64,000 bases of DNA from Paenibacillus sp. HWE-109 (GCF_022163125.1 NZ_CP091881.1:5890001-5954000), one strand, 5' to 3'. Shown: positions 33,422 through 42,272, counted from the first letter of the stretch. Translations and numbers: made by a program. The notes: generated by a model not told the origin, from the sequence alone.

Positions 33422-34524
33422 AGCGTCACCGCCCCAATGACAGCAACTTGCCCAGCGCCGATCACAATGTTGGTTCCGCCGCCGTTCAGCTGCAAGCCGG
33501 CATAATCCTGCACGCCCGGCGTGTCGAGCAGCAAGGAGCCGATGCGCACATAGCGCACATATGGATCAACTGAGAATGCTATTTCCGCTAAATAGCTGCG
33601 AACAGTCGCCACAAAATCAGCTTTAACCTGCGCTAAGGTTCGGCTCCCATTCAACGTTACACTTGCCGTGATGCCTACCGAAATTTCGGAAGCCGCAACG
33701 ACGGTAACCGCTGCACCGATAGGCGCTTTGCCAACCAGTGGCGACACTGGATAAATATACTGCTGCACAGCAGCGACAACGGAAGGCGAAGCACTTCTTT
33801 TGTCCGTACCGATGACAACGACTTTCACGGTGCCTGGACCGTTCCACAAAGGCAGCACCTGAGCTGCACCAACGCCTGCGACATCGAGCGCCCAGTTGAG
33901 ATAATCCGCTTTGTTCCCGCTTGTTCCGGGAGAGCGGACTTTAGCATAATAGCGATTGAGCAGCGCTGCATCTCCTTCTATTTCAGCTCCACCCGCCATC
34001 GGCAAGGCATGACTCACACCTGTAATCCCAGCGATAGGCGAAATCAACAGGCAAATTGCACCACTGGGTACATTTCCCCCTGTCCCGCCATTCACAGCAG
34101 ATGCCAGCACGACAGCACGCCCCGAGCCATCTACAACGCCCACATCCAGTGTCTCAAAAATAATCGAAGCCGTCCCATGATACGTATCCGCCAGCGTTCC
34201 GATGCGTGTTCCTTTAGGCACAACGGTTCCCGACGTTCCTCCAAACTCAACGGCCCCTGAGGCCTTAACGGCATCCTTGCGAAAAACGCCATGCTCCGCA
34301 CAACGCAAATCCAAATACGGGCCAAAGGTCGTCCCTGCAAAACCTCGCCGCAAAACCTCCTGCGACTGAATAGCCGCCTGCGCCAACTCGATAGAAGCCG
34401 GAGCCAAGGCATCCCAAATGTACGATCCCTCGGATTGGTCCAGATCGGACGGAAGCCTATCCAGCATGCGCCCCCGAATGGCTTCTTCGGTCTGCTCGGT
34501 CAAATAATCCGGTAAACTAGCCAT
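33418..34524 (-). CDS. baseplate J / gp47-like protein (XkdT-like)
   Basis: 368 residues. The Baseplate_J pattern is clear: LPDYLTEQTEEAIRGRMLDR, then SEGSYIWDALAPASIELAQA, GTTFGPYLDLRCAEHGV, the central VRSPGTSGNKADYLNWALDV (sheet of the wedge) and a C-terminal beta region. It forms the baseplate wedge that triggers sheath contraction. It ends within the start of the DUF2313 gene (four-base overlap) and starts one base after the DUF2634 gene ends. Confidence 0.93.
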   Translation of the reverse strand: MASLPDYLTEQTEEAIRGRMLDRLPSDLDQSEGSYIWDALAPASIELAQAAIQSQEVLRRGFAGTTFGPYLDLRCAEHGVFRKDAVKASGAVEFGGTSGTVVPKGTRIGTLADTYHGTASIIFETLDVGVVDGSGRAVVLASAVNGGTGGNVPSGAICLLISPIAGITGVSHALPMAGGAEIEGDAALLNRYYAKVRSPGTSGNKADYLNWALDVAGVGAAQVLPLWNGPGTVKVVVIGTDKRSASPSVVAAVQQYIYPVSPLVGKAPIGAAVTVVAASEISVGITASVTLNGSRTLAQVKADFVATVRSYLAEIAFSVDPYVRYVRIGSLLLDTPGVQDYAGLQLNGGGTNIVIGAGQVAVIGAVTL

Positions 34525-34525
34525 A

Positions 34526-35011
34526 TTAACTGATCACCACACTTCCCTTTATGTTCTTTTGCTCGCCTCGCACGTTGGTGATTTCACATTGAAACGAGCA
34601 CTCGCTATTTTTCCATTGAAATGTAAAATGGCGTACATCCGCTGTACGCGGATCGACTTTCAGCGTTTCCGTCGTTATCCGGGCGATTTCCATTTCATTC
34701 GCCTGCCTGGTCAAATGCCGAGCAATCAAATCCTCAAATTCCTGACCATACGTCCGTGAGTATACGAGATGCGCGTAGCGCTCCGTACGCAGCGCCTTTT
34801 GGCACCATTCCAGCCATGCTTCTGTAGCCGTGCATTCGGCAATTCTCCCCGTCTGGGTCGTTACGAATTCACCGAGTGAATGGTCAAACTTCGGGCTGCG
34901 CCCAAACTTAACCGCTCCTTTGCGCTTCTCCCCAACAAGGGTTCCTGCACCTGCTCCAGTTCCTGTCCCAGTTCCCACTCCTGCCCCAACCTGCGGAAAT
35001 AAATTCGGCAT
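34526..35011 (-). CDS. XkdS-like protein (DUF2634), gp25-type baseplate wedge
   Basis: 161 residues. Residues 45-161 fit DUF2634 (GRIAECTATEAWLEWCQKAL, YSRTYGQEFEDLI, EIARITTETLKVDPR), the gp25/lysozyme-like wedge of contractile tails. The first 30 residues contain a Gly/Thr/Ala run (GAGVGTGTGTGAGAGT) encoded by a short tandem repeat, an expansion I would not expect in the family. The start ATG overlaps nothing; the next gene upstream ends directly at its start. Confidence 0.88.
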   Translation of the reverse strand: MPNLFPQVGAGVGTGTGTGAGAGTLVGEKRKGAVKFGRSPKFDHSLGEFVTTQTGRIAECTATEAWLEWCQKALRTERYAHLVYSRTYGQEFEDLIARHLTRQANEMEIARITTETLKVDPRTADVRHFTFQWKNSECSFQCEITNVRGEQKNIKGSVVIS

Positions 35012-35401
35012 CTATTTCACCACCTTGCAGATGATCACAGCGTCATTGCCATCATTGATAGGAATCGCCAAGACACGGTCTCCAGACTTCAAGCCATGCT
35101 GAAACTCCAAACGCACATCCTCCACCTCGGACTCGCCAAAAGCAAACGTCCCCTGCCCGGTCACAGCCCCGCTGCCGCTGGTCAATCCAGTAACAGTCCC
35201 ACCTAGTGTAAAAGCAGGCAAATGCAGTTTCGCCATCCAATCCGCCACATAATAGTCAGCAATCTCATGTTTAAAACGATCCAGCTTGAGTCCCCCGGCC
35301 GTCATCGTTCCCAGCTCCGCAGGCAGGCCTGTGATAGCCGATGCCGCATGTCCAGACATCCGATTGTCAAGCGTAGTCGCGAGCTTTTTATACGGATTCA
35401 T
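35012..35401 (-). CDS. XkdR-like protein (DUF2577)
   Basis: 129 residues. It matches DUF2577: NPYKKLATTLDNRMSG at the start, a central ELGTMTAGGLKLDRFKHEI, and GLKSGDRVLAIPINDGNDAVI at the end. A small baseplate hub-associated protein in PBSX-like tails. It overlaps the XkdQ-like gene by 14 bases and abuts the XkdS-like gene, so translation is tightly linked. Confidence 0.9.
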   Translation of the reverse strand: MNPYKKLATTLDNRMSGHAASAITGLPAELGTMTAGGLKLDRFKHEIADYYVADWMAKLHLPAFTLGGTVTGLTSGSGAVTGQGTFAFGESEVEDVRLEFQHGLKSGDRVLAIPINDGNDAVIICKVVK

Positions 35402-36404
35402 TCATGTAATACCTCCTTCTTACCAGTTCGGGGCTGCCCAGTTCCAGCACCATTTTGCCGGGGTCGCCCAGCTCATGCCGGACGGACATCGCGATCAGCT
35501 CCATCCCGCTGCCAGCCAGATCGACTTTATCGCCTGCGCGAATCGTGTTGATATCCAGCGATGTCACGCTGATGGTTTCCTGCACGCCCGCCAGCAGCGC
35601 ATGTGCGGCCTCTTTGGCTTCGCTGACAGAGTTGTAGCTGCTGTCCTGCACAATTTTCTGCAAGGTGCCCAGTGCTGCAATTTCTCCTTCTTCCACGGCT
35701 AATACTTGTGCGGCAGCATCGTCACCAGCCTCTTTGGTGCCCAGCACTTTTACCTTGGTCACAGCGCCTTCGAGCGTCCTTTTCTGCATAATGCTTATCA
35801 CATTCTCGCTTGGCTCTAACGACCAAACCACCCTGTTGCTGCCAATTTGCACAAGCTCCAAGCCTTCGACTGTCATGCGGGGGCGATACATCGGACCGCC
35901 TTTCTTGGCCGTTTCCTTCAAATCTTTCATCATCATCCCGTAGATCGACTCCGCGCGATAAAGCGCCTTTGCCAGCTTCACTTCCGTATCCGGTAAACGG
36001 TCATACCGAATGTTCCAATCATCGGCGTATTTGCGAATGCGCTCGCTCGCCGTCATCCCAGCCGGGAACACATATTCATCCTCGGATTTGGCCAAATAAA
36101 TCGTGCGATCATACATCGTGACTGTCAGCCGGTCGCTGCGTTCATAGTGATTCTCACACTGCCAAACAACGGCGGGATTCAGCAAATCAACCTGCTCGCT
36201 CCCGCCAAAAGGAACCCCCAACACACGAACCGCTTGTCCTGGCTTCATCCCCGGAAAATCCGGTGATACAACCAGTGTCGCCTGGGCCCTGTAGGAAATC
36301 TCATCCAACGCCTCTTCCAGCGTCAGCTCATAAATCAAATCCTGAAAGGCGTACCGATCCTCCAGCCAAATATCATAAGCACCTGCCAACCTTTGTGCGG
36401 TCAT
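35388..36404 (-). CDS. XkdQ-like baseplate hub protein
   Basis: 338 residues. Phage late-control-D-like hub: ELTLEEALDEISYRAQATLV, NHYERSDRLTVTMYDRTIYLAKSEDEYVFP, WNIRYDRLPDTEVKL and a C-terminal INTIRAGDKVDLAGSGMELI. With trimeric symmetry it links tube and spike. The ATG at 36402-36404 overlaps the LysM gene's stop as TGATG. Compared with PBSX XkdQ the N-terminal region is a little short. Confidence 0.9.
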   Translation of the reverse strand: MTAQRLAGAYDIWLEDRYAFQDLIYELTLEEALDEISYRAQATLVVSPDFPGMKPGQAVRVLGVPFGGSEQVDLLNPAVVWQCENHYERSDRLTVTMYDRTIYLAKSEDEYVFPAGMTASERIRKYADDWNIRYDRLPDTEVKLAKALYRAESIYGMMMKDLKETAKKGGPMYRPRMTVEGLELVQIGSNRVVWSLEPSENVISIMQKRTLEGAVTKVKVLGTKEAGDDAAAQVLAVEEGEIAALGTLQKIVQDSSYNSVSEAKEAAHALLAGVQETISVTSLDINTIRAGDKVDLAGSGMELIAMSVRHELGDPGKMVLELGSPELVRRRYYMNESV

Positions 36405-37051
36405 CACGGTATCACCAACTCTTGGTCTGGCTGAATCAGATCGGGATTATCACCGATAATGGCCCGATTAGCTTCATAAATCTCCCGCCAACGGCCGCCG
36501 GAGCCTAGGTTCATTTTGGCAATAGCCCATAGAGAATCGCCGGACTTGACCTTATAAGTAGGAGGCACCGGTTTAATATCAGAACGCGCCTCCCCGCCTG
36601 AGCTGCCCAACCGCTCATCCAATGTTCTTACTTTATAGTCATTCCATGTACGAAACGTCACATCGAAATACACATCGCCGGGCTCGCCGCCCCTAAAATT
36701 GCTGTTATGCGCCGAAAGCATGACCAGCACATTCACATCGGTTTCCGTAATAATCAGCCGCAGCGGTTCCTGGCTCTCCATCCACGTATTCAACTGATTC
36801 ATCGCCGTTTGTGGATTAGGCAGCGGTTTATACTTGCAGTAGCTGGCATCATAATCCGCCGGAAAAAAAGAGGAGAAGGCAATTTCCTTCACCTTCACTC
36901 CCTGCGGCACATCCAGTTCACCGCCACGAATAATCGTGATCGTTTCAAAGCTCTTGTCCCGGCGAAAGTTCACCTCAGACGGATTGACAGGGAAATGGAG
37001 TTTCAAGCCGCTTGGATCTTCCAGCGTAAAATCCATCTGTTTATCAGCCAT
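36404..37051 (-). CDS. LysM-containing hub protein (XkdP-like)
   Basis: 215 residues. An N-terminal tail domain (FTLEDPSGLKLHFPVNPSEV, WMESQEPLRLIITETDVNVL) precedes a C-terminal LysM motif (TYKVKSGDSLWAIAKMNLGSG.. IYEANRAIIGDNPDLIQPDQ shortened). In contractile tails this gp53-type protein joins the tube end to the baseplate hub. Overlaps the tape-measure gene by eight bases and the XkdQ gene by one. Confidence 0.93.
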   Translation of the reverse strand: MADKQMDFTLEDPSGLKLHFPVNPSEVNFRRDKSFETITIIRGGELDVPQGVKVKEIAFSSFFPADYDASYCKYKPLPNPQTAMNQLNTWMESQEPLRLIITETDVNVLVMLSAHNSNFRGGEPGDVYFDVTFRTWNDYKVRTLDERLGSSGGEARSDIKPVPPTYKVKSGDSLWAIAKMNLGSGGRWREIYEANRAIIGDNPDLIQPDQELVIP

Positions 37052-38477
37052 AAGCGCCCCCTCCGTTCTCTACGCGATTTTGAATGGCTGCATTGATTTG
37101 CGAGGCGATTTGATGCCCGATGGTGAGGGCCAATTCTTCCTCATTCACTTCTTCTTTGGGAAAATTAATCGTGATCCCGTCCACCGTAATCTCATATTGG
37201 TTAGGCGGTGCAGCCTCCTGACTCCCCCCGTTCCCTCCTGAGGTATTCGCTTGCAAGGGATCAGCAGCCGCAGACTCGCGACCCGCAGGCAGCAGATCTG
37301 TTTTGGATTCCTGATCCTGGGAGGCATCCTTACTCCCAAATAATTTATCATTAATATAGGAACCGGCTTTATCACCAAGCCAACCACCCACAATACCGCC
37401 AACAGCTGTCCCTACACCTGGTAAAATAAATGACCCGATCGCAGCTCCCAATGCAGTGCCTGCTGCGCCTGAACCTGCTTGAATCGCTGCCGCCGCCTTA
37501 TTATCGGAGGTCAAAATATCTACGGCAGATAGTCCGATACCGAGCGGCTTCAACACTTTTCCACCCATCTTCAGCAGCTTGGAGCCTTTTTTGAACAACT
37601 TGCCCAAGCGCCCTCCTTTCGGAGCTGCCGGATTTCCTTCCGGTATCACATCTGAGGCGGGCGGCGCCGGTGGAGGAGTTCCACGTGCTCTTTCCCCTGC
37701 ACTAGCTTCCGCTTTATTGCCCTTCGGCTTGCTCTTGGGTGCAGCATCGCTTGTCTTCGGTTTCGTTTTGCTGCCGCCTTTGCTCTTCGTTTTCGAACCG
37801 GATTTGGACTTGGTCTTATCCCCGCCCTTGCACTTCGTCTTCTCCTTGGCGCAAGGATCGGTCTTCCCGCCTGCCTTTGGCTTGGTTTTATCTCCCGCAG
37901 GCTGCTTGCCTTTTCCCGTAAACAGCTCCTTGAGGATTTTGATCCCCTGGGCAAAACTTTTAAAGCCTGCCCCAAAAGCTTGGAAGGCCTCCCCCAAAGC
38001 TTTAATCGCCTCGGCGATTTTCAGAATTCGATCAATCCACGTATCAATCGGGTTCGTATCCGGTTTGGTGGTCACGCTCAGCATCGTCACGGATGCCGAA
38101 GCGGAAGCCGACGCTTGAGCCGCTCCCTTCGCCTCCACGTCAATGGATAGACTGCCGCCGAGCCCCTTCAACAAATCGCGAAGCTGCTTGGCGTTCCTGA
38201 GGATGTCCTCACCCAGCATCAGCTTCAAATCCACTTTCGTGTGGCGCAAATCCGCCAATTGCAGCAGCAGACGGTCAATCACGAAGGAGAAGTAATCCCT
38301 GATCGCAATCGTCGGTCTGGCGGTAATCTGACTTAATCTTGCGCTGGCCTCAGCAGCCTTGCCGAACATATCTTCCAGACGCCTCGTTGATGCGCCCGTC
38401 CGGTCTACCATACTGCGCAATCGATCCTGCGCAGCCATCATTTTGGCCATATTGCCAACTAATACGGTTTCACTCAT
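37044..38477 (-). CDS. short tail tape-measure protein (XkdO position)
   Basis: 477 residues from the ATG at 38475-38477, five bases after GGAGGTGA. N-terminal helical part (MAKMMAAQDRLRSMVDRTGA, LSQITARPTIAIRDYFSFV), an Ala/Ser run, and then a Lys/Ser/Gly-rich disordered stretch (about residues 190-270; KTKSKGGSKTKPK). A Gly/Ala-rich hydrophobic region (SAVDILTSD.. GAAIGSFILPGVGTAVGGIVG) resembles membrane-inserting tape-measure segments. PBSX XkdO is over 1300 residues, so this is unusually short. Tape-measure length sets tail length, about 0.15 nm per residue, so a tail near 70 nm is inferred. Family assigned by position and helical N-terminus. Confidence 0.75.
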   Translation of the reverse strand: MSETVLVGNMAKMMAAQDRLRSMVDRTGASTRRLEDMFGKAAEASARLSQITARPTIAIRDYFSFVIDRLLLQLADLRHTKVDLKLMLGEDILRNAKQLRDLLKGLGGSLSIDVEAKGAAQASASASASVTMLSVTTKPDTNPIDTWIDRILKIAEAIKALGEAFQAFGAGFKSFAQGIKILKELFTGKGKQPAGDKTKPKAGGKTDPCAKEKTKCKGGDKTKSKSGSKTKSKGGSKTKPKTSDAAPKSKPKGNKAEASAGERARGTPPPAPPASDVIPEGNPAAPKGGRLGKLFKKGSKLLKMGGKVLKPLGIGLSAVDILTSDNKAAAAIQAGSGAAGTALGAAIGSFILPGVGTAVGGIVGGWLGDKAGSYINDKLFGSKDASQDQESKTDLLPAGRESAAADPLQANTSGGNGGSQEAAPPNQYEITVDGITINFPKEEVNEEELALTIGHQIASQINAAIQNRVENGGGAYG

Positions 38478-38482
38478 CGCTC

Positions 38483-38668
38483 TCACCTCCTTGCGCGATC
38501 GCGCTCTCGCTGCAGCGCTTGTTCCTGCTCCAGCTCGAGTTCCAAGCTGGCGAGCAGGAATTGCTGCTCACCGCGAGGCAGCTTCCAGAATGCTCCGGGG
38601 CGCAGATGGTGACGCGTCCACATCGCATGGAGCATCGCCGGGAGCCCCCCGGAGGCAATTAGTTTTTT
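38483..38668 (-). CDS. C-terminal extension of the tail chaperone made by -1 frameshifting (gpT-like)
   Basis: The upstream chaperone frame ends GTA AAA AAC TAA. It contains the slippery heptamer A AAA AAC (38662-38668) in the correct phase, directly before the stop. Slipping back one base opens 59 more codons ending in TGA at 38483-38485. The extension reads LIASGGLPAMLHAMW, then WKLPRGEQQFLLASLELELEQEQ, like the C-terminal part of gpGT-type chaperones, in which an aromatic-rich segment precedes an acidic helix. It ends just before the tape-measure ribosome site. Direct sequence support is strong; the ratio of products is unknown. Confidence 0.82.
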   Translation of the reverse strand, partial: KKLIASGGLPAMLHAMWTRHHLRPGAFWKLPRGEQQFLLASLELELEQEQALQRERDRARR

Positions 38669-39051
38669 ACTTCATCCAGCGTCGTGTTGAAACCGCTTAG
38701 ATCCAGCACTTCATCCCCAAGCGCAGACAGCTCGCCTGCGAGCAAAATCCGCTTGATCACTTCCTCGCCGGAGCTGGCTTGATACTTCGTCAGCAGCCTC
38801 GAGTCCCCCCAATTGGGGGACACGGTGGCAGCAGCTATCAACGCGACGTTGAACTGCTCTTCATCCAAGCGGTCGGTGTGCACGCCTCGGCGATCCGAAC
38901 GTTCCGTGCAGCGCTCTCGCAGCGCAAACACCTGCTTCCCGGTTAATCCGCGCAGAATAATCGGGACGCCGACCCTCGAAAGGGTCACCGTCTTTTCTGG
39001 CAATTGATCCGCGTCGAGCAGCTTTTGCAGAATCTGTTCATCCGTTAACAT
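38659..39051 (-). CDS. tail assembly chaperone (XkdN-like, gpG-like)
   Basis: 130 residues in the zero frame: LTDEQILQKLLDADQLPEK, the beta strand TVTLSRVGVPIILRGLTGKQ, and LLTKYQASSGEEVIKRILL at the centre. It matches XkdN-type chaperones that coat the tape measure while the tube polymerises. A minority of ribosomes probably shift to the -1 frame at its last codons to add a 59-residue extension. Between tube and tape-measure genes, the standard position. Confidence 0.9.
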   Translation of the reverse strand: MLTDEQILQKLLDADQLPEKTVTLSRVGVPIILRGLTGKQVFALRERCTERSDRRGVHTDRLDEEQFNVALIAAATVSPNWGDSRLLTKYQASSGEEVIKRILLAGELSALGDEVLDLSGFNTTLDEVKN

Positions 39052-39069
39052 GATCGTGTTCCTCCTCTT

Positions 39070-39480
39070 TTAGATATCTCTGATCGGGTCATTCAGTGTG
39101 TAGCCCTCGAACGTGAAAGAAACTTCTTCCTTCACTTCCTCACCTGCCGTCCAATTCGCCAGCTGCAGCTTGTCGAGCATCACATTATTCAATGTAATCC
39201 GCTCGAAACCGTAGGAATCGGGATCACTTAATTTGGAAACGAGACTGAATTTATCGAAGCCACGGGCAATCATCTTGCTGGTCACTTTGAACCCGCTCAT
39301 CGTTCCCGTTCCCTTCATAGCGCCTTTCTTGTGACGCACCCAAGGGTCGCCGGCAAGATTCAATTCTTTCTTCTGAATTTCCACATTGGCTTCCAAATGG
39401 TTAAAATTCGATTGCCATTCCCCTGCAATAAAGACCTGGCCATACGTCCCTAAAATAACTCTGCTCGCATCTAAACTCAT
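39070..39480 (-). CDS. tail tube protein (XkdM-like)
   Basis: 136 residues. It matches the XkdM/DUF2001 tube family: SRVILGTYGQVFIAGEWQS, the ELNLAGDPWVRHKKGAMKGT stretch with the conserved GTG, and SFTFEGYTLNDPIRDI at the end. Hexameric rings of this protein stack into the inner tube. Twelve bases after the sheath gene, which fits a common transcript. Confidence 0.92.
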   Translation of the reverse strand: MSLDASRVILGTYGQVFIAGEWQSNFNHLEANVEIQKKELNLAGDPWVRHKKGAMKGTGTMSGFKVTSKMIARGFDKFSLVSKLSDPDSYGFERITLNNVMLDKLQLANWTAGEEVKEEVSFTFEGYTLNDPIRDI

Positions 39481-39492
39481 CGCTAGTCCCCC

Positions 39493-40956
39493 TTAATTTA
39501 CGATAAACGTGCCAAAAATTTGTTCCATCACGTCCGTCAGCTTCGCTTCCCACTTGATATACACTTGGTCGGCAGCCGGCGTCAGCACCGAGCCTTGACC
39601 ATAATAGGCCGGATTCAAATACACATCGAAGTCTGCCGCTTCAATTACACCGGCTTGCGCCAATGTCTGCATATACTGCTTAGCTGCTTCCACTAGTGCC
39701 AATCTTCCTTCTTCGGTGTTATTCACCTTGCCAATATAGCTGTCTTCCGCTGTGCGGAGCAGATCGTTGTTAATCGTATCCATCACACGAATGGTGCGGA
39801 TTTTCTTCCAGGCCGCGCTCTGTCCTTGACGCAAGCTGATCAAAGCGTTCATACCGCGAAGCGCCTTTACTTTCTGACCGTCATGGTACAAAAGGAAAAC
39901 CCCGTTCTTCACGGCCGTTTCCTGTTCGCTTCGCGTCCAGCGGCGTGTCACATCACTGAATGGCGCGACTGCGTAGGTGGTCGATTCGCTTAACTTCTGA
40001 TCCGCGATGAGGCCAGCAACATAGGCGGAGATATACGCCGAACTATAGCTTGTCCCCGCCAATACAGCCCCAGTTCCCACGTTGACGATGGCTTCGTGAT
40101 TGAAAGTTGCGCTTCGCGCTGTCGCTCGGCTGACCGCATCGGCCGCAATATCGTCGGCGGCTGAACCGCCCAGCACCGTGACAATGCCTCTGCCTTCGCT
40201 GCGCAAACGCGTCGTCCAAGCAACGGTCGAAGCTTGAATGCTCGCATCCGATAACCCATCCAGCGCTAGAACATGGAACTGCTGGGTTTCAAGCGCGCTG
40301 AGCGCATTCACATAATCTGTGGAAGCGATGCTGCTGATACCGGAGTTGCCCCCTGTTAATGCGCTGCCTGCGACCGGCGCGAGTGTGCCATTGCCTGGAG
40401 CGATTACCGATGCTGTCAGCCATACGTTGCCGGCATCCTGATTCATCGCATCTGCTGCCGCTTGAATGGTGCTGCCTGAGAAGGTAAACACTTTGAGAAT
40501 CGCGGTTCCTTCAAGGAGCTTCAAGTCTTTTTTGGTCCCGTCCACGGCATTCGTCTGTACGATGACAGAGAAGTTATTGCCCCGAGTACCCTCGTATTTG
40601 GCGGTAAGCTTTAGCACATTGGCCGCTGCGGAGTCCTTCAGGGTCACGCTCGCTTTGGCCGCTGCCGCATCGGCAATTCGGTAAGCGAGCAGCTTCTTCG
40701 GCTTACCAAGCAGAGCCAGCTTCAACACAACCGGCGCCGTAGCTGTATCCCCTTGATCAACCCCATAAGCATCATAGATGCCCTGCTCACTTGTAATTTC
40801 CACAAACTGCCGCACCGCGCCCCAGTTCGCTTTCACAGGCATCGCTACTACGCCTTGCCCGCCAGGCTCAATGGCGCTTAACGCCGCCGCCTCAAAATTC
40901 ATATAAAAACCCGGCAATACCGGACGATCCGTTTGACTCCAAGTTCCACCTGCCAT
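39493..40956 (-). CDS. contractile tail sheath protein (XkdK-like)
   Basis: 487 residues from the ATG at 40954-40956 (GGAAGGTG eight bases upstream). N-terminal GGTWSQTDRPVLPGFYMNFE and later QFVEITSEQGIYDAYG are typical of PBSX-type sheaths; the C-terminal domain ends AADQVYIKWEAKLTDVMEQ and FGTFIVN, the strand that links neighbouring subunits. The ATG overlaps the previous gene's stop as TAATG. This gene establishes that the particle is contractile (myovirus-like). Confidence 0.94.
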   Translation of the reverse strand: MAGGTWSQTDRPVLPGFYMNFEAAALSAIEPGGQGVVAMPVKANWGAVRQFVEITSEQGIYDAYGVDQGDTATAPVVLKLALLGKPKKLLAYRIADAAAAKASVTLKDSAAANVLKLTAKYEGTRGNNFSVIVQTNAVDGTKKDLKLLEGTAILKVFTFSGSTIQAAADAMNQDAGNVWLTASVIAPGNGTLAPVAGSALTGGNSGISSIASTDYVNALSALETQQFHVLALDGLSDASIQASTVAWTTRLRSEGRGIVTVLGGSAADDIAADAVSRATARSATFNHEAIVNVGTGAVLAGTSYSSAYISAYVAGLIADQKLSESTTYAVAPFSDVTRRWTRSEQETAVKNGVFLLYHDGQKVKALRGMNALISLRQGQSAAWKKIRTIRVMDTINNDLLRTAEDSYIGKVNNTEEGRLALVEAAKQYMQTLAQAGVIEAADFDVYLNPAYYGQGSVLTPAADQVYIKWEAKLTDVMEQIFGTFIVN

Positions 40957-41174
40957 TATGCCAGCACCTTCCTTTGTAAAAAGTTTTGAATACATTGATT
41001 CGCTGCTTCAAGCGTAAAATCGGTCTCAATGCTACCATGCAAAGCGCCGATCAGCACTTCCGGTTGGCAAGCAAACAGCGCTTGCGATTGAGCGATTAAT
41101 TCCTCTTTGGGATAGGATGCCGCTTCTGCGGATTCTATCTGTTTGCCCGTTGTTTTCGTCGTACCTTGTCTCAA
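40956..41174 (-). CDS. small tailocin protein upstream of the sheath gene
   Basis: 72 residues from a TTG start at 41172-41174 with GAGGTGA six bases upstream. Basic N-terminus, then a helical part (YPKEELIAQSQALFACQPEV, FTLEAANQCIQNFLQRKV). The stop codon overlaps the sheath ATG (TAATG). Its position matches small XkdJ/YqbJ-type genes between the tail terminator and sheath genes of PBSX-like elements; I cannot confirm the family. Confidence 0.72.
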   Translation of the reverse strand: MRQGTTKTTGKQIESAEAASYPKEELIAQSQALFACQPEVLIGALHGSIETDFTLEAANQCIQNFLQRKVLA

Positions 41175-41185
41175 AATGAATCACC

Positions 41186-42010
41186 TCAATTATCGATTTG
41201 TGTTGCGGTATGCAGGCCGGCAATGAGCGGGAATGTCCCTTGCGGCACTGCAGCAGTACCACTTAACGTCACGCTAACCGTCCCCGTGGACAAATCGCCA
41301 GCGCGAATGCTGACGCCGGCATTCAACACGGTTAGCCACCTGCCGCCGACACCGGCCATAGGGAGCTTGGCTTGTTCAGAAAGCCCCAACAGCAAAGCCT
41401 GGGCAGCTAATTGGTACTCGCCTGCCGATCTTGCCGCAAGCTGTCCAACGAACTGTTTGGTCAGTTGGTTGGCTCCTCTTGATGCTGCGGCGCTTTGCTC
41501 GTTCATGCATTGCCAGGAGACGCTGGGACGGCATGTCCCATTGAACCCGCGATAGACACGCCATGGCGACCCTAATGCTGTTTCCGTGAACAGCGATATC
41601 GCTTCCAGCCACGGTTCTGCGACAGGTGCAACCTGTTTCAGAATCATAACCGCCTTCATGATATAGCGGCCCGACGCATCCTTCTCCTGCAGAGCAGGCA
41701 GCGAAGTCACTTGTACCGTATAAGCCTGTCCGTCCACCTCAATGACGCCTGCTAGCGGATTAAGCAGCTTATGAATGGCGCTCCATATTCGATCCTGCGA
41801 GCCCTGTGGCGTTGTGTGCCTCGCACTAAGGCTTAGCTTGCGCCAGCCTTGCGGCGCATCAAGCTTGAATTCAGCGCTGCCGCCAACATGACTGAACCAT
41901 GCGGCTGCATCCGGAGATGCCGGCACGCTGTCCACGAACAGATTGCTTCCCAGCGTTCCTTCACCCTCCGATTGAAGATAGAGCGCTAATTGATTAGCTA
42001 GATTAATCAT
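41186..42010 (-). CDS. tail completion/terminator-like protein with extra C-terminal domain
   Basis: 274 residues. The N-terminal 130 (MINLANQLALYLQSEGEGTL, AAAWFSHVGGSAEFKLDAPQ, YTVQVTSLPALQEKDASGRY) resemble minor-capsid/tail-terminator proteins that cap the tube. The remaining 140 residues contain a beta-rich end (LTVLNAGVSIRAGDLSTGTV, SVTLSGTAAVPQGTF) that looks like a second tail-type domain; I do not recognise it. In a headless particle such a cap would end the sheath. First structural gene of the operon, with GGAGGTGA ahead of the start and an operator-like site 42 bases further upstream. Confidence 0.68.
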   Translation of the reverse strand: MINLANQLALYLQSEGEGTLGSNLFVDSVPASPDAAAWFSHVGGSAEFKLDAPQGWRKLSLSARHTTPQGSQDRIWSAIHKLLNPLAGVIEVDGQAYTVQVTSLPALQEKDASGRYIMKAVMILKQVAPVAEPWLEAISLFTETALGSPWRVYRGFNGTCRPSVSWQCMNEQSAAASRGANQLTKQFVGQLAARSAGEYQLAAQALLLGLSEQAKLPMAGVGGRWLTVLNAGVSIRAGDLSTGTVSVTLSGTAAVPQGTFPLIAGLHTATQIDN

Positions 42011-42051
42011 TCACTTCTCTCACCTCCTTTCGGGCATGTCCTCTTACGTTT

Positions 42052-42068
42052 GTTTTGAAATTCAACAC
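42052..42068. promoter_or_regulatory. 17-bp operator-like site A upstream of the tail operon
   Basis: GTTTTGAAATTCAACAC, matching GTnTTGAAnTTCAAnAC, the same partly palindromic consensus as the three sites beside the repressor gene. It lies 42 bases upstream of the first structural gene. The surrounding 42011-42272 gap has no gene I can support and no clear -10/-35 pair. Confidence 0.6.
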
Positions 42069-42272
42069 ATTTTTTTCTTTTTCAACCTTTTCCTGCACAC
42101 ATTCCGCCGTTCCACATGCTTCACTCCTTCCGCTCGTCCTCCAAGCAGCCTTCCGAGGGCCTAACTCGACACAAGTCAGAACGATTTATACCAAAGCCTG
42201 TTCAGGAACATCGCCTCCCTTATCGGTCTACACAACGATCTTACCACGCCCCTTCGATGGATGAACTGCCAA

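Noticed and set aside
38470..38658. 62-codon minus-strand frame between chaperone and tape measure
   Set aside because: It is neither the zero nor the -1 chaperone frame; its Cys/Ser/Arg-rich product is non-protein-like, while the -1 frame is convincing.
42052..42272. small ORFs between the ArpU-type gene and the first tail gene
   Set aside because: Candidates are 11-20 codons with non-protein-like composition; no convincing gene.
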